DNA from: CAKKQX01 sp046313915
GTDB lineage: Bacteria; Pseudomonadota; Gammaproteobacteria; Burkholderiales; SG8-41
Assembly (NCBI GenBank): GCA_046313915.1
Contig: JBKBXX010000134.1
Coordinates: 1 to 7,857, forward strand
DNA length: 7,857 nucleotides
Reading direction: 5' to 3'
The translations under genes were made by a program, and so were the position numbers. Below the pieces are notes generated by a model, which saw nothing but the letters and a program-made list of their open reading frames with translations, did no database searches and had not been told where the DNA came from. This document shows, piece by piece, positions 1 to 6,257 of the stretch; positions within the stretch are counted from its first letter, which is position 1, and each line of letters begins with the position of its first letter.

Positions 1-672
1 GTCACCGTCGCCATCCGCCGCACCAATATCGGCCAGGACGCCAGCCAGCCCAGCCTGCTCGACGCACTGCCGCCGTCGAAGTACACCTATCTGCCCAATA
101 CCGCGGGCTGCTACACCGCCGATGAGGCGATACGCACCCTGCGCCTGGCGCGCGAGTTGCTGGACGGCCACAGTCTGGTGAAGCTGGAAGTGCTGGGCGA
201 CCCGCAGTCGCTGTATCCCAATGTCGCCGAGACGATCAGGGCAGCCGATGTCCTGGTGAAGGAAGGCTTTCAGGTCATGGTTTACACCTCCGACGACCCC
301 ATTGCGGCAAAACAGCTCGAGGATATCGGCTGCGTGGCCGTGATGCCGCTCGCCAGCCTGATTGGTTCGGGCATGGGCATTTTGAATCCCTGGAATTTGC
401 AGATCATCATCGACCGGCTGAGCGTGCCGGTGATCGTCGATGCCGGTGTGGGGACCGCCAGCGACGCGACCATCGCGATGGAACTCGGCTGCGACGCCGT
501 GCTGATGAACACGGCGATCGCCGGCGCCGGCAATCCGGCGCTGATGGCGTCGGCCATGAAGAAGGCGGTCGAGGCCGGGCGCGAGGCCTTCCTCGCCGGC
601 CGCATGCCGAAAAGGATTTATCAGGCCAGCCCCAGCTCGCCGACGGCCGGCCTCATCACCCCGGGCAAGTAA
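1..672 (+). CDS. thiG: Thiazole synthase ThiG (partial, 5' end missing)
   Basis: ThiG builds the thiazole phosphate ring of thiamine in the cytoplasm from 1-deoxy-D-xylulose-5-phosphate, dehydroglycine and the sulfur carried by ThiS thiocarboxylate. The reading frame is open from base 1 and ends at TAA 670-672, leaving 223 residues. The family is usually about 255-270 residues, so roughly 40 N-terminal residues lie outside the window. Visible family blocks, counted from base 1, are LPNTAGCYTA (31-40), LVKLEVLGD (59-67) whose Lys61 matches the Schiff-base lysine of the family, FQVMVYTSDDP (90-100), GCVAVMPLASLIGSG (110-124), VPVIVDAGVGTASDA (142-156) and GCDAVLMNTAIAGA (163-176). These form the phosphate-binding end of a TIM barrel. 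The trmB start follows the stop after 3 nt, so the two genes are probably cotranscribed. A thiS gene would be expected upstream, outside the window (inference). Confidence 0.97.
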   Translation, partial: VTVAIRRTNIGQDASQPSLLDALPPSKYTYLPNTAGCYTADEAIRTLRLARELLDGHSLVKLEVLGDPQSLYPNVAETIRAADVLVKEGFQVMVYTSDDPIAAKQLEDIGCVAVMPLASLIGSGMGILNPWNLQIIIDRLSVPVIVDAGVGTASDATIAMELGCDAVLMNTAIAGAGNPALMASAMKKAVEAGREAFLAGRMPKRIYQASPSSPTAGLITPGK

Positions 673-675
673 GCC

Positions 676-1359
676 ATGAGCGACAACGCTGGCGCGCATC
701 CGCGCATTCGTTCCTATGTGCTGCGCGCCGGCCGCGTCGGCTCCGGGCAGGCGCGCGCGCTGGCGGAAATCGGACCGCGCTGTCTGCTGCCCTTCCGGCC
801 GCAGGTGATCGATCTCGATGTCGCGTTCGGACGCGCCGCGCCGCATGTGCTGGAAATCGGTTTCGGCATGGGCGAAGGCCTGGCTGAAACCGCAGCCGCG
901 CATCCGGATACCAATTTTTTGGGTGTCGAAGTCCACACGCCGGGCGTCGGCGCCCTGCTCAAGCTGGTGGGTGAACGCGGCTTGAGCAATGTGCGCGTGA
1001 TCCAGCACGACGCCGTCGATGTGCTGGAGCGCATGATCGCGCCCGGCACCCTGGCCGGCGTGCGCATTTTCTTTCCCGACCCCTGGCACAAGAAGCGTCA
1101 TCACAAGCGCCGCCTGATCCAGCCGCCGCTGGTCGCATTGCTGGCAACCCGGCTTGAGCCGGGCGGGTATCTTCATCTCGCCACCGACTGGCAGGATTAC
1201 GCCGAGCAGATGCTCGCCGTGCTGTCGGCCGAGCCGTTGTTGAGCAACAGCGGTTCGGATTACGTGCCGCGTCCCGATACCCGTCCGCTCACCAAGTTCG
1301 AGCAGCGTGGCATCCGGCTGGGCCACGGCGTGTGGGATCTGGTTTTTCACCGGACATGA
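676..1359 (+). CDS. trmB: tRNA (guanine-N7-)-methyltransferase TrmB
   Basis: TrmB transfers a methyl group from S-adenosylmethionine to N7 of G46 in the variable loop of tRNAs. The 227-residue product is close to the E. coli enzyme (about 239). Visible blocks are the N-terminal RIRSYVLRAGR (10-20), SAM-binding motif I VLEIGFGMGEGLA (58-70), the acidic end of strand 2 in GVEVH (83-87), the hallmark FFPDPWHKKRHHKRRL (132-147) and the C-terminal RPLTKFEQRG (203-212). ATG 676 is the natural start because it lies 3 nt after the thiG stop and the N-terminus matches the family. Only a weak GGCAAG (664-669) stands as a possible ribosome site, so translational coupling to thiG is likely. It ends at TGA 1357-1359. 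Linkage of thiG and trmB is common in betaproteobacteria. There is nothing odd in the protein. Confidence 0.96.
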   Translation: MSDNAGAHPRIRSYVLRAGRVGSGQARALAEIGPRCLLPFRPQVIDLDVAFGRAAPHVLEIGFGMGEGLAETAAAHPDTNFLGVEVHTPGVGALLKLVGERGLSNVRVIQHDAVDVLERMIAPGTLAGVRIFFPDPWHKKRHHKRRLIQPPLVALLATRLEPGGYLHLATDWQDYAEQMLAVLSAEPLLSNSGSDYVPRPDTRPLTKFEQRGIRLGHGVWDLVFHRT

Positions 1360-1386
1360 CGGCTTGCCATGCCGTGCGATTATGAT
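1356..1386 (+). promoter_or_regulatory. Weak sigma70-like promoter candidate for the MarC gene
   Basis: TATGAT at 1381-1386 matches five of six bases of the -10 consensus TATAAT. The best upstream partner is ATGACG (1356-1361, four of six to TTGACA) with a long 19-bp spacer, so the -35 is poor. A start site about 7 nt after the -10 would fall at 1393-1394, on the A of ATG 1394, which would give a leaderless message. This fits the absence of a Shine-Dalgarno before the gene. It is a speculative call from pattern matching only. Confidence 0.25.
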
Positions 1387-1397
1387 GCACGGCATGG
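1367..1397. repeat. Perfect 11-bp inverted repeat spanning the marC start
   Basis: CCATGCCGTGC (1367-1377) and GCACGGCATGG (1387-1397) are exact reverse complements separated by a 9-nt spacer, GATTATGAT. The element begins 8 nt after the trmB stop and runs into the first codons of the MarC-family gene. ATG 1394 lies inside the right arm, while two further in-frame ATGs (1382, 1385) lie in the spacer. As RNA it would form a strong hairpin. As DNA it is a 31-bp palindrome centred on a TATGAT hexamer and could be a regulator binding site. No T-tract follows, so it is not a standard intrinsic terminator. The symmetry is seen directly; any function is inferred. Confidence 0.85.
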
Positions 1398-2026
1398 ATA
1401 TCCTCGTTCTTGCCCAGTCGGCGTTCGCGCTTTTTGCGATCGTCGACCCGGTCGGTGTCATTCCCATCTTTCTGCTGGCAACGCGCGGTTACTCGCTGGC
1501 GCAAAGCCGAGCCGCTGCGCGGCTGGCGGCAATCACGGTGTTTGTCGTGCTGCTGCTGTCCGCTTACGGCGGGCAGCTGATCCTCGATTTTTTTGGCATC
1601 CGGCTGGCGGCGTTTTCGGTCGCGGGCGGCCTGTTGCTGCTCTTGCTGGCGCTGTCCATGGTGCAGGCGCACGTCAGCCCGCAGCGGCAGACCGCGGATG
1701 AGGCCGTCGAGGCGGAAGAAAAAGATGCCGTGGGCGTGGTGCCGCTGGGCGTGCCCTTGCTTGCCGGCCCCGGCGCCATCACGCACATGATCGTGGCATC
1801 GGGCGCTGCACGCGGCGAGGTGCAGCAGGCGGCGCTGCTGATTCCGGTTGCGCTGGTGGCGCTGTCGGTATGGTTGTCGTTCAGGGCTGCGCCTGCCATC
1901 GAAAAACGCCTCGGCCGCACCGGTATCCATGTCGTCACGCGCCTGATGGGTCTCATCATCGCGGCCATTTCCATCGAAATGATCGCCAGCGGCCTGGGGC
2001 AGCTGTTTCCCGGCCTGTTGGGCTGA
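1394..2026 (+). CDS. MarC family integral membrane protein
   Basis: This is a 210-residue polytopic inner-membrane protein of the MarC (UPF0056) family, whose transport substrate is not established. Hydrophobic stretches near residues 5-27, 43-63, 68-90, 114-136, 147-165 and 182-203 suggest six membrane segments. A charged cytoplasm-type loop around 95-112 (rich in Gln, Glu, Asp and Lys) separates two halves. Family signatures are IVDPVGVIPIFL (16-27) in segment 1 and PLGVPLLAGPGAIT (117-130) in segment 4. I chose ATG 1394 because MDILVLAQSAFALFAIVDP aligns with the usual short N-terminus and gives a family-typical length. ATG 1382 or 1385 would add four or three residues and cannot be excluded. 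No Shine-Dalgarno is visible for any of the three, and the start region is inside a perfect inverted repeat. It ends at TGA 2024-2026. Family membership is firm but the function is unknown. Confidence 0.92.
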   Translation: MDILVLAQSAFALFAIVDPVGVIPIFLLATRGYSLAQSRAAARLAAITVFVVLLLSAYGGQLILDFFGIRLAAFSVAGGLLLLLLALSMVQAHVSPQRQTADEAVEAEEKDAVGVVPLGVPLLAGPGAITHMIVASGAARGEVQQAALLIPVALVALSVWLSFRAAPAIEKRLGRTGIHVVTRLMGLIIAAISIEMIASGLGQLFPGLLG

Positions 2027-2080
2027 AGCGGCGCGCGGCGCACTGCAATGGCACGGCGATGCAACAATCCGGACATTCCA

Positions 2081-2118
2081 GCGTCGTATCGTGCGCGGAA
2101 ACCGGGCACGGTCGACGC
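2081..2118. repeat. Strong imperfect hairpin between marC and gnd
   Basis: The arms 2081-2098 and 2102-2118 can pair around an AAA loop (2099-2101). GCGTCG (2081-2086) pairs with CGACGC (2113-2118). T2087 is bulged, A2088-T2112 pairs and T2089-G2111 is a wobble. CGTGC (2090-2094) pairs with GCACG (2106-2110), G2095/G2105 is a mismatch, and CGG (2096-2098) pairs with CCG (2102-2104). That makes 16 pairs, 15 of them Watson-Crick. It starts 54 nt after the MarC stop and ends 51 nt before the gnd start. No T-tract follows on either strand (GCCAATCAGG on plus), so it is not a classical intrinsic terminator. It could block exonuclease at the 3' end of the upstream message or lie in the gnd leader. 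The pairing is seen directly; the role is not. Confidence 0.7.
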
Positions 2119-2158
2119 GCCAATCAGGAACCCGATACACCGGGAGAATTGAACCGAC

Positions 2159-2164
2159 AGGAGG
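2159..2164 (+). promoter_or_regulatory. Shine-Dalgarno fixing the gnd start
   Basis: AGGAGG lies 5 nt before ATG 2170. The frame is open upstream as far as 1870, inside the MarC gene, but no comparable ribosome site or family-like sequence is found there. This site, together with the Rossmann fold beginning at residue 3, settles the start at 2170. Confidence 0.85.
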
Positions 2165-2169
2165 CAGGC

Positions 2170-3078
2170 ATGGAATTCGGCATCGTGGGTTTGGGCCGCA
2201 TGGGCGGCAACATGGCGCGGCGGCTCGCGCGACAGGGTAGAAAGATTGCGGTGATGAACCGCAGTCACGACGTTGCCGAGTCGCTCGCCGCCGAGACCGG
2301 CCATCTGGCCTGTGCCGATTATTCGGCCCTGGTGGCCGCGCTGACCGTGCCGCGCATCGTCTGGCTGATGCTGCCTGCCGGCGCGCCAACCGAAACGGCG
2401 CTGGACGCGCTATTGCCGCTGTTGAGCCCGGGCGACCTCGTCGTCGACGGGGCCAACGGCCATTACGTCGACGATGCGCCGCGCGCCGCGCGCTGCGCCG
2501 AACGTGGCGTCGACTTCATCGATGCCGGCGTGTCCGGCGGCGTGTGGGGGCTGGAGAACGGCTACTGCATCATGTTCGGCGGCAGCGATGCTGCTGCGGC
2601 ACGCGTGCGGCCTTACATGCAGGCGCTTGCCCCCACGCCCGACAGCGGCTGGTTGCACACCGGCCCGGTGGGGTCCGGGCATTACACCAAGATGGTTCAC
2701 AACGGCATCGAGTACGCCATGATGCAGGCTTTTGCCGAAGGCTTTGCGCTGATGCGCGACAAGCCAGGTTTCGACCTCGACCTGGCGAAAATCGCCGAGC
2801 TGTGGCGGCATGGCAGCGTGGTGCGTTCCTGGCTGCTCGATCTCACCGCGGACTTTCTGGCGCAGGACCAGACGCTCGACGCCATCGAGCCCTTCGTGGC
2901 GGATTCCGGCGAAGGCCGCTGGACGGCGCTCGCATCCATCGAGCAGGGCATCCCCACGCCGGTGATGACGCTGGCGCTGATGTCGCGTTTCGACAGCCAG
3001 GGCCGCGCGGACTTCGGCAACAAGATGCTGGCGATGATGCGCAAAGGCTTCGGCGGCCACGCCGTGAAGGAGGGCTGA
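2170..3078 (+). CDS. gnd: 6-phosphogluconate dehydrogenase (decarboxylating), short form
   Basis: It catalyses oxidative decarboxylation of 6-phosphogluconate to ribulose-5-phosphate and CO2 in the cytoplasm, the last step of the oxidative pentose phosphate pathway. At 302 residues it is the short (GndA/YqeC-like) type, not the ~470-residue enzyme. The N-terminal Rossmann motif GIVGLGRMGGNMARRL is at 4-19. The substrate and catalytic region has GVSGGVWGLENGYCIMFGG (120-138), GSGHYTKMVHNGIEYAMMQ (168-186) with expected catalytic Lys174, Asn178 and a conserved Glu181, and ADSGEGRWT (244-252). Strand 2 ends in MNRSHD (29-34). An Arg rather than an acidic residue there hints at NADP use, whereas many short forms prefer NAD; this is inference. 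The usual GNS motif reads GANG at 94-97. ATG 2170 has a strong AGGAGG. TGA 3076-3078 is followed after 1 nt by zwf, so the two are an operon. Confidence 0.94.
   Translation: MEFGIVGLGRMGGNMARRLARQGRKIAVMNRSHDVAESLAAETGHLACADYSALVAALTVPRIVWLMLPAGAPTETALDALLPLLSPGDLVVDGANGHYVDDAPRAARCAERGVDFIDAGVSGGVWGLENGYCIMFGGSDAAAARVRPYMQALAPTPDSGWLHTGPVGSGHYTKMVHNGIEYAMMQAFAEGFALMRDKPGFDLDLAKIAELWRHGSVVRSWLLDLTADFLAQDQTLDAIEPFVADSGEGRWTALASIEQGIPTPVMTLALMSRFDSQGRADFGNKMLAMMRKGFGGHAVKEG
3067..3074 (+). promoter_or_regulatory. Shine-Dalgarno of zwf inside the 3' end of gnd
   Basis: AAGGAGGG lies within the last codons of gnd and 5 nt before ATG 3080. Its overlap with gnd coding sequence indicates that zwf is translated from a gnd-zwf message, probably with coupled translation. 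It also confirms the zwf start. Confidence 0.85.
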
Positions 3079-3079
3079 C

Positions 3080-4570
3080 ATGAACGGCAACCGGAACTCC
3101 CAGCTCGACAATCTGCCGTGTTCCTTCGTCATTTTCGGCGCCACCGGCAACCTCGCGTCGAACAAGCTTTTGCCCGCGCTGTTCCATCTCGAAGCTGCCG
3201 CGCGGCTGGCGGAAAACCTGTCTATCGTCGCATTCTCGCGCCGCGACTGGACGCTTGAATCCTGGCGCGAACACATGAAGACCGTGCTCTCGAGCAAAAC
3301 CAAGACGCCGCTCGAAGGCCCGGTATTCGAACGCTTTCTCGCCCGTTTCCGCTACCAGAAGGGCGATCTCAACGACGTCGAATCCTATCGCGCGCTGTCT
3401 GCCAACCTGCCGCCCGAGTCGGCGTGTTCGAGCACGGTGTTCTACCTTGCAATCAAGCCGTCCGAGTTTGGCGCGGTGATCCAGAATCTCGCCGCCGTGG
3501 GGCTCAATACCCCGCGCGGCATGAACCGCGTGGTGATCGAAAAGCCCTTCGGTGAGGATCTCGAATCCGCGCAGATGCTCAACCGTCTGCTGCACCAGCA
3601 TTTCGACGAGGAACAGGTCTACCGCATCGATCATTTTCTGGGCAAGGAAACCGTGCAGAACCTGCTTGTCTTCCGCTTTGCCAACACCCTCATCGAGCCG
3701 CTGTGGAACCGCAACTTCATCGACCATGTGCAGATCACCGTAGCCGAATCCATCGGCATCGAGAAGCGCGCGGATTATTACGACCGCGCCGGCGCCCTGC
3801 GCGACATGTTGCAGAACCATTTGATGCAACTGCTCACTGTGGTGGCGATGGAACCGCCCCCGGCGCTGGAGGCAGACGCCCTGCGCGATGAAAAGGTGAA
3901 GGTGCTGCGTTCGATCCGGCCGATTGCCAAGCGTGCCGTGCACGCCCATGCCGTGCGCGCGCAGTACGCGCGCGGCAGCCTTCAAGGGCAGCCCGTCGTC
4001 GGCTATCAGCAGGAAGAAAACGTCGAGCCCAATTCCATCACCGAAACCTTCGTCGCCGCCAAGTTCTACATCGACAACTGGCGCTGGCGTGGCGTGCCCT
4101 TCTACCTGCGCACCGGCAAGCGCCTGGCGAAGCAGACCTCGATGATCGCCATCCGCTTCCGCCATCCGCCGCAGCAGCTCTTTCGCGAAACCCCGATCGA
4201 AACCATCGCGCCGAACTGGGTGCTGCTGTCCATCCAGCCCGAGGAATCCATGCGCATGGAAATCCACGTCAAGCAGCCCGGCCTCGACATGGACACGCGC
4301 GTGATGCAGATGAACGCCAGTTTTCTCAAGACCGATGAGCAAACCCTCGATGCCTACGAAACCCTGCTGCTCGACGTGATCGAGGGCGACCGTTCGCTGT
4401 TCATCCGCTTCGACGAAGTCGAATGGGCCTGGCAGGTGGTCGACCCCATCCTCAAGAACTGGACCGTCGAACGCGAATTCATCCCCACCTATCCTGCGGG
4501 CTCGTGGGGGCCGGCGGAAGCAAACCGGCTGTTCGACAGCGACGACCAGACATGGCGGGATGAGTTGTGA
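3080..4570 (+). CDS. zwf: Glucose-6-phosphate 1-dehydrogenase
   Basis: This enzyme oxidises glucose-6-phosphate to 6-phosphogluconolactone with NAD(P)+ and commits carbon to the oxidative pentose phosphate pathway. The 496-residue length is typical. The nucleotide-binding loop is FGATGNLASNKLLPAL (19-34), where many orthologues have GDLA..KL. AFSRRDW (51-57) carries the arginine pair expected near the 2'-phosphate of NADP. VVIEKPFGEDL (151-161) and RIDHFLGKE (182-190) form the substrate site, and DYYDRAGALRDMLQNHLMQ (232-250) carries the expected catalytic His247. FYIDNWRWRGVPFYLRTGKRL (329-349) is the conserved C-terminal-domain block. ATG 3080 is fixed by AAGGAGGG at 5-nt spacing. The gene lies 1 nt after gnd and is followed by pgl, which encodes the enzyme for its product. 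It ends at TGA 4568-4570. It appears intact. Confidence 0.97.
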   Translation: MNGNRNSQLDNLPCSFVIFGATGNLASNKLLPALFHLEAAARLAENLSIVAFSRRDWTLESWREHMKTVLSSKTKTPLEGPVFERFLARFRYQKGDLNDVESYRALSANLPPESACSSTVFYLAIKPSEFGAVIQNLAAVGLNTPRGMNRVVIEKPFGEDLESAQMLNRLLHQHFDEEQVYRIDHFLGKETVQNLLVFRFANTLIEPLWNRNFIDHVQITVAESIGIEKRADYYDRAGALRDMLQNHLMQLLTVVAMEPPPALEADALRDEKVKVLRSIRPIAKRAVHAHAVRAQYARGSLQGQPVVGYQQEENVEPNSITETFVAAKFYIDNWRWRGVPFYLRTGKRLAKQTSMIAIRFRHPPQQLFRETPIETIAPNWVLLSIQPEESMRMEIHVKQPGLDMDTRVMQMNASFLKTDEQTLDAYETLLLDVIEGDRSLFIRFDEVEWAWQVVDPILKNWTVEREFIPTYPAGSWGPAEANRLFDSDDQTWRDEL

Positions 4571-4607
4571 GCGCACGGGTTGCCATCCTTGCGCCCAGGC
4601 GGAAAAT

Positions 4608-4631
4608 GCGTGTCTGCATTCGCAGATGCGC
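4608..4631. repeat. Inverted repeat in the zwf-pgl junction
   Basis: TCTGC (4613-4617) and GCAGA (4622-4626) pair exactly around a 4-nt ATTC loop. In RNA the stem extends outward through two G-U wobbles to GCG (4608-4610) and CGC (4629-4631), giving 10 pairs. It covers the alternative GTG start of pgl at 4610 and lies 20 nt before ATG 4652. It might modulate how much pgl is made relative to zwf, but short stems like this also arise by chance in GC-rich DNA. Confidence 0.4.
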
Positions 4632-4651
4632 CAGACGCTCCACCCGCACAG

Positions 4652-5332
4652 ATGACACTTCCTGCCACCCGGGTCTTCGACTCGCCTGAGATACTCGTCC
4701 GCACACTGGCCGATACCCTCGAACGTCTCGCCGCTTCCGCCATCGCGGCCCATGGCCGCTTCCACCTCGTGCTTGCAGGTGGCAACACGCCGCGCGCGCT
4801 CTACCGGGAACTCGCCAGCCGCCGCGCCGGTGACGATAAATGGCATATCTGGTACGGCGACGAACGCTGCCTGCCCGCCGACCATCCCGAGCGCAACAGC
4901 GTCATGGCTGAAACCGCGTGGCTCGCAGAAAGCCGCATTCCGCCCGCGCAGCGCCGCCCCATTCCCGCCGAACGCGGTGCAAAAGCCGCTGCTGCCGATT
5001 ACGCCGCCTGGCTGGACGGCGTCCCCGCCTTCGATCTCGTCCTGCTTGGCGTGGGTGAAGACGGCCACACCGCCAGTCTCTTTCCTGGCCGGGTCTGGAC
5101 AGACTCCGCCGTGCTCGCCGTCCACGACGCGCCCAAGCCGCCGCCTGATCGCGTCAGCCTTTCGGCCAGTCGGCTGGCCGAGAGCCAGGCGGTGTGGTTC
5201 GTTGTCACGGGGACGGAAAAGCGCGAAGCTTTGCAGCGCTGGCAGGCGGGGGAAAAACTGCCGGCAGCGGCAATACGGGGGAAATTGACGACCTTGTTGT
5301 GGATGGATCGTGCCGCGGCGACTCAGCTCTGA
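4652..5332 (+). CDS. pgl: 6-phosphogluconolactonase
   Basis: It hydrolyses 6-phosphogluconolactone to 6-phosphogluconate, linking the zwf and gnd reactions. With ATG 4652 the product is 226 residues, typical of the DevB/NagB-like Pgl family. Motifs are LVLAGGNTPRALYRELA (39-55), WYGDERCLPADHPERNS (67-83), FDLVLLGVGEDGHTASLFPG (127-146) and RVSLSASRL (167-175) before the C-terminal helices. The start is uncertain. ATG 4652 puts RVFDSPEIL near the N-terminus as in the family but has no Shine-Dalgarno. GTG 4610 (240 residues) is preceded at 6-nt spacing by AGGCGGA (4597-4603), one base off AGGAGGA. TTG 4580 (250 residues) is also in frame. The extra N-terminal residues are Ala/Pro-rich and look unlike the fold. 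The gene lies 81 nt after zwf and is probably in the same operon. Its 3' end overlaps the convergent GTPase gene by 10 bp. Confidence 0.93.
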   Translation: MTLPATRVFDSPEILVRTLADTLERLAASAIAAHGRFHLVLAGGNTPRALYRELASRRAGDDKWHIWYGDERCLPADHPERNSVMAETAWLAESRIPPAQRRPIPAERGAKAAAADYAAWLDGVPAFDLVLLGVGEDGHTASLFPGRVWTDSAVLAVHDAPKPPPDRVSLSASRLAESQAVWFVVTGTEKREALQRWQAGEKLPAAAIRGKLTTLLWMDRAAATQL

Positions 5333-6246
5333 TCGTTTGTTTCCGGCGCGGGCGCCTCAGCCTGCGACCATGGCTTGGCTCGCGCTGCGAGCAGCATCGC
5401 CGCCCGCGTTGCCGGCGTCTCCAGACTGATCCTTCCCAGCGCCCCGCTCCTGAAATCAGTCAGCAGCAGATTCGCGGCTTTCTCCAGGTCGGGTTCGCCG
5501 CCGCGCCCCTGGCGCAGGCAGCCGCGCTTTTTCGCCACGGCCTCGACGACGCCGATGGGATCGAGTCCGTCGAGTTTCAGCTGGTAGCGTTCGATCAGGT
5601 TTTGCGGATAGCGCGCAAGCAATACTCCGGCAAGAAACTCCGCCACCGCTTCGTCAATCACCGCGTTGCGTCCGATGGCGTGGCACGCCGCCAGCATGTA
5701 ACCGTCGGCCTCGTGCTCGATCTTCGGCCACATCAGCCCGGGGGTGTCGATCAGGGTCAGGCGCGGCGTCAGCAGGATGCGCTGCTGCGACTTGGTCACC
5801 GCAGGCTCGTCACCGACCCTGGCGACTTTTTTCTTCACAAGCGCGTTCATCAGGGTCGATTTGCCGACGTTGGGGATGCCCATGATCATCAGCCGCAGCG
5901 GTTTGAAGTTGTCGTCGCGATGCGGCGCAAGTTTCTGCGCCAGTGCGGGCAGCTTCGCCACATCGCTGGCTTTTTTGGCGGAGAGGGCCACGGCCTTCAC
6001 GCCGGGCCGGTTTTCGAAATATGCGATCCAGGCGGCGGTGGCGGCGGGATCGGCAAGGTCGGTCTTGTTCAGCACCTTGAGACAGGGGCGTTGCCGGTGC
6101 GCGCGCAGCTCATGAATCATCGGGTTGCTGCCGGCTTCGGGCACGCGGGCGTCGAGCACCTCGATTACCACATCGGCGTCGGCCAGGGTTTCCGCCGCCT
6201 TTTTGCGGGCGGCGGTCATGTGACCGGGGAACCATTGAATCGCCAT
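5323..6246 (-). CDS. ylqF: Ribosome biogenesis GTPase YlqF/RbgA family
   Basis: This is a circularly permuted GTPase of 307 residues, in the size range of YlqF/RbgA. In Bacillus subtilis RbgA acts in late assembly of the 50S subunit; that role here is by homology. The family N-terminus IQWFPGHMTAARK (3-15) is present. G motifs come in permuted order: G4 NKTD (60-63), G5-like SAK (89-91), G1/P-loop GIPNVGKS (123-130), G2 threonine in AVTKSQQ (149-155) and G3 DTPG (167-170). The C-terminal helical domain (about 180-290), rich in Arg, Lys and Leu, would contact rRNA. The tail PAPETNDQS is unstructured-looking. ATG 6246 follows the lyase stop by 11 nt and matches the family start; its ribosome site is weak, so cotranscription or coupling with the lyase gene is likely. 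It ends at TGA (complement of 5323-5325), overlapping the end of pgl on the other strand. No terminator is evident between them. Confidence 0.95.
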   Translation of the reverse strand: MAIQWFPGHMTAARKKAAETLADADVVIEVLDARVPEAGSNPMIHELRAHRQRPCLKVLNKTDLADPAATAAWIAYFENRPGVKAVALSAKKASDVAKLPALAQKLAPHRDDNFKPLRLMIMGIPNVGKSTLMNALVKKKVARVGDEPAVTKSQQRILLTPRLTLIDTPGLMWPKIEHEADGYMLAACHAIGRNAVIDEAVAEFLAGVLLARYPQNLIERYQLKLDGLDPIGVVEAVAKKRGCLRQGRGGEPDLEKAANLLLTDFRSGALGRISLETPATRAAMLLAARAKPWSQAEAPAPETNDQS

Positions 6247-6257
6247 GGCGTGCGCCG

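Noticed and set aside
1307..1393. Upstream extension of the MarC protein into trmB
   Set aside because: The extra residues are not hydrophobic in the family pattern and duplicate trmB coding sequence; the family starts just before the DPVG motif.
1870..2169. N-terminal extension of gnd into the MarC gene
   Set aside because: The frame is open, but the added 100 residues are Cys/His/Arg-rich and unlike the family, while ATG 2170 has a strong AGGAGG and begins the Rossmann fold at once.
1289..2389. A 366-codon minus-strand frame opposite marC and the gnd start
   Set aside because: It crosses two real genes and a gap, is dominated by Arg, Gln and His, and shows no domain; it is a by-product of base composition.
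2843..5125. A 760-codon open frame on the minus strand opposite gnd, zwf and pgl
   Set aside because: It lies antisense to three clearly conserved enzymes, its translation is rich in His, Gly and Arg with no recognisable domain, and long antisense frames are common in GC-rich coding DNA.
5345..5356. GGCGC-GG-GCGCC short inverted repeat near the pgl/ylqF junction as a terminator
   Set aside because: The workable stem is only about 4 bp, it lies inside ylqF coding sequence, and no T-tract follows on either strand.
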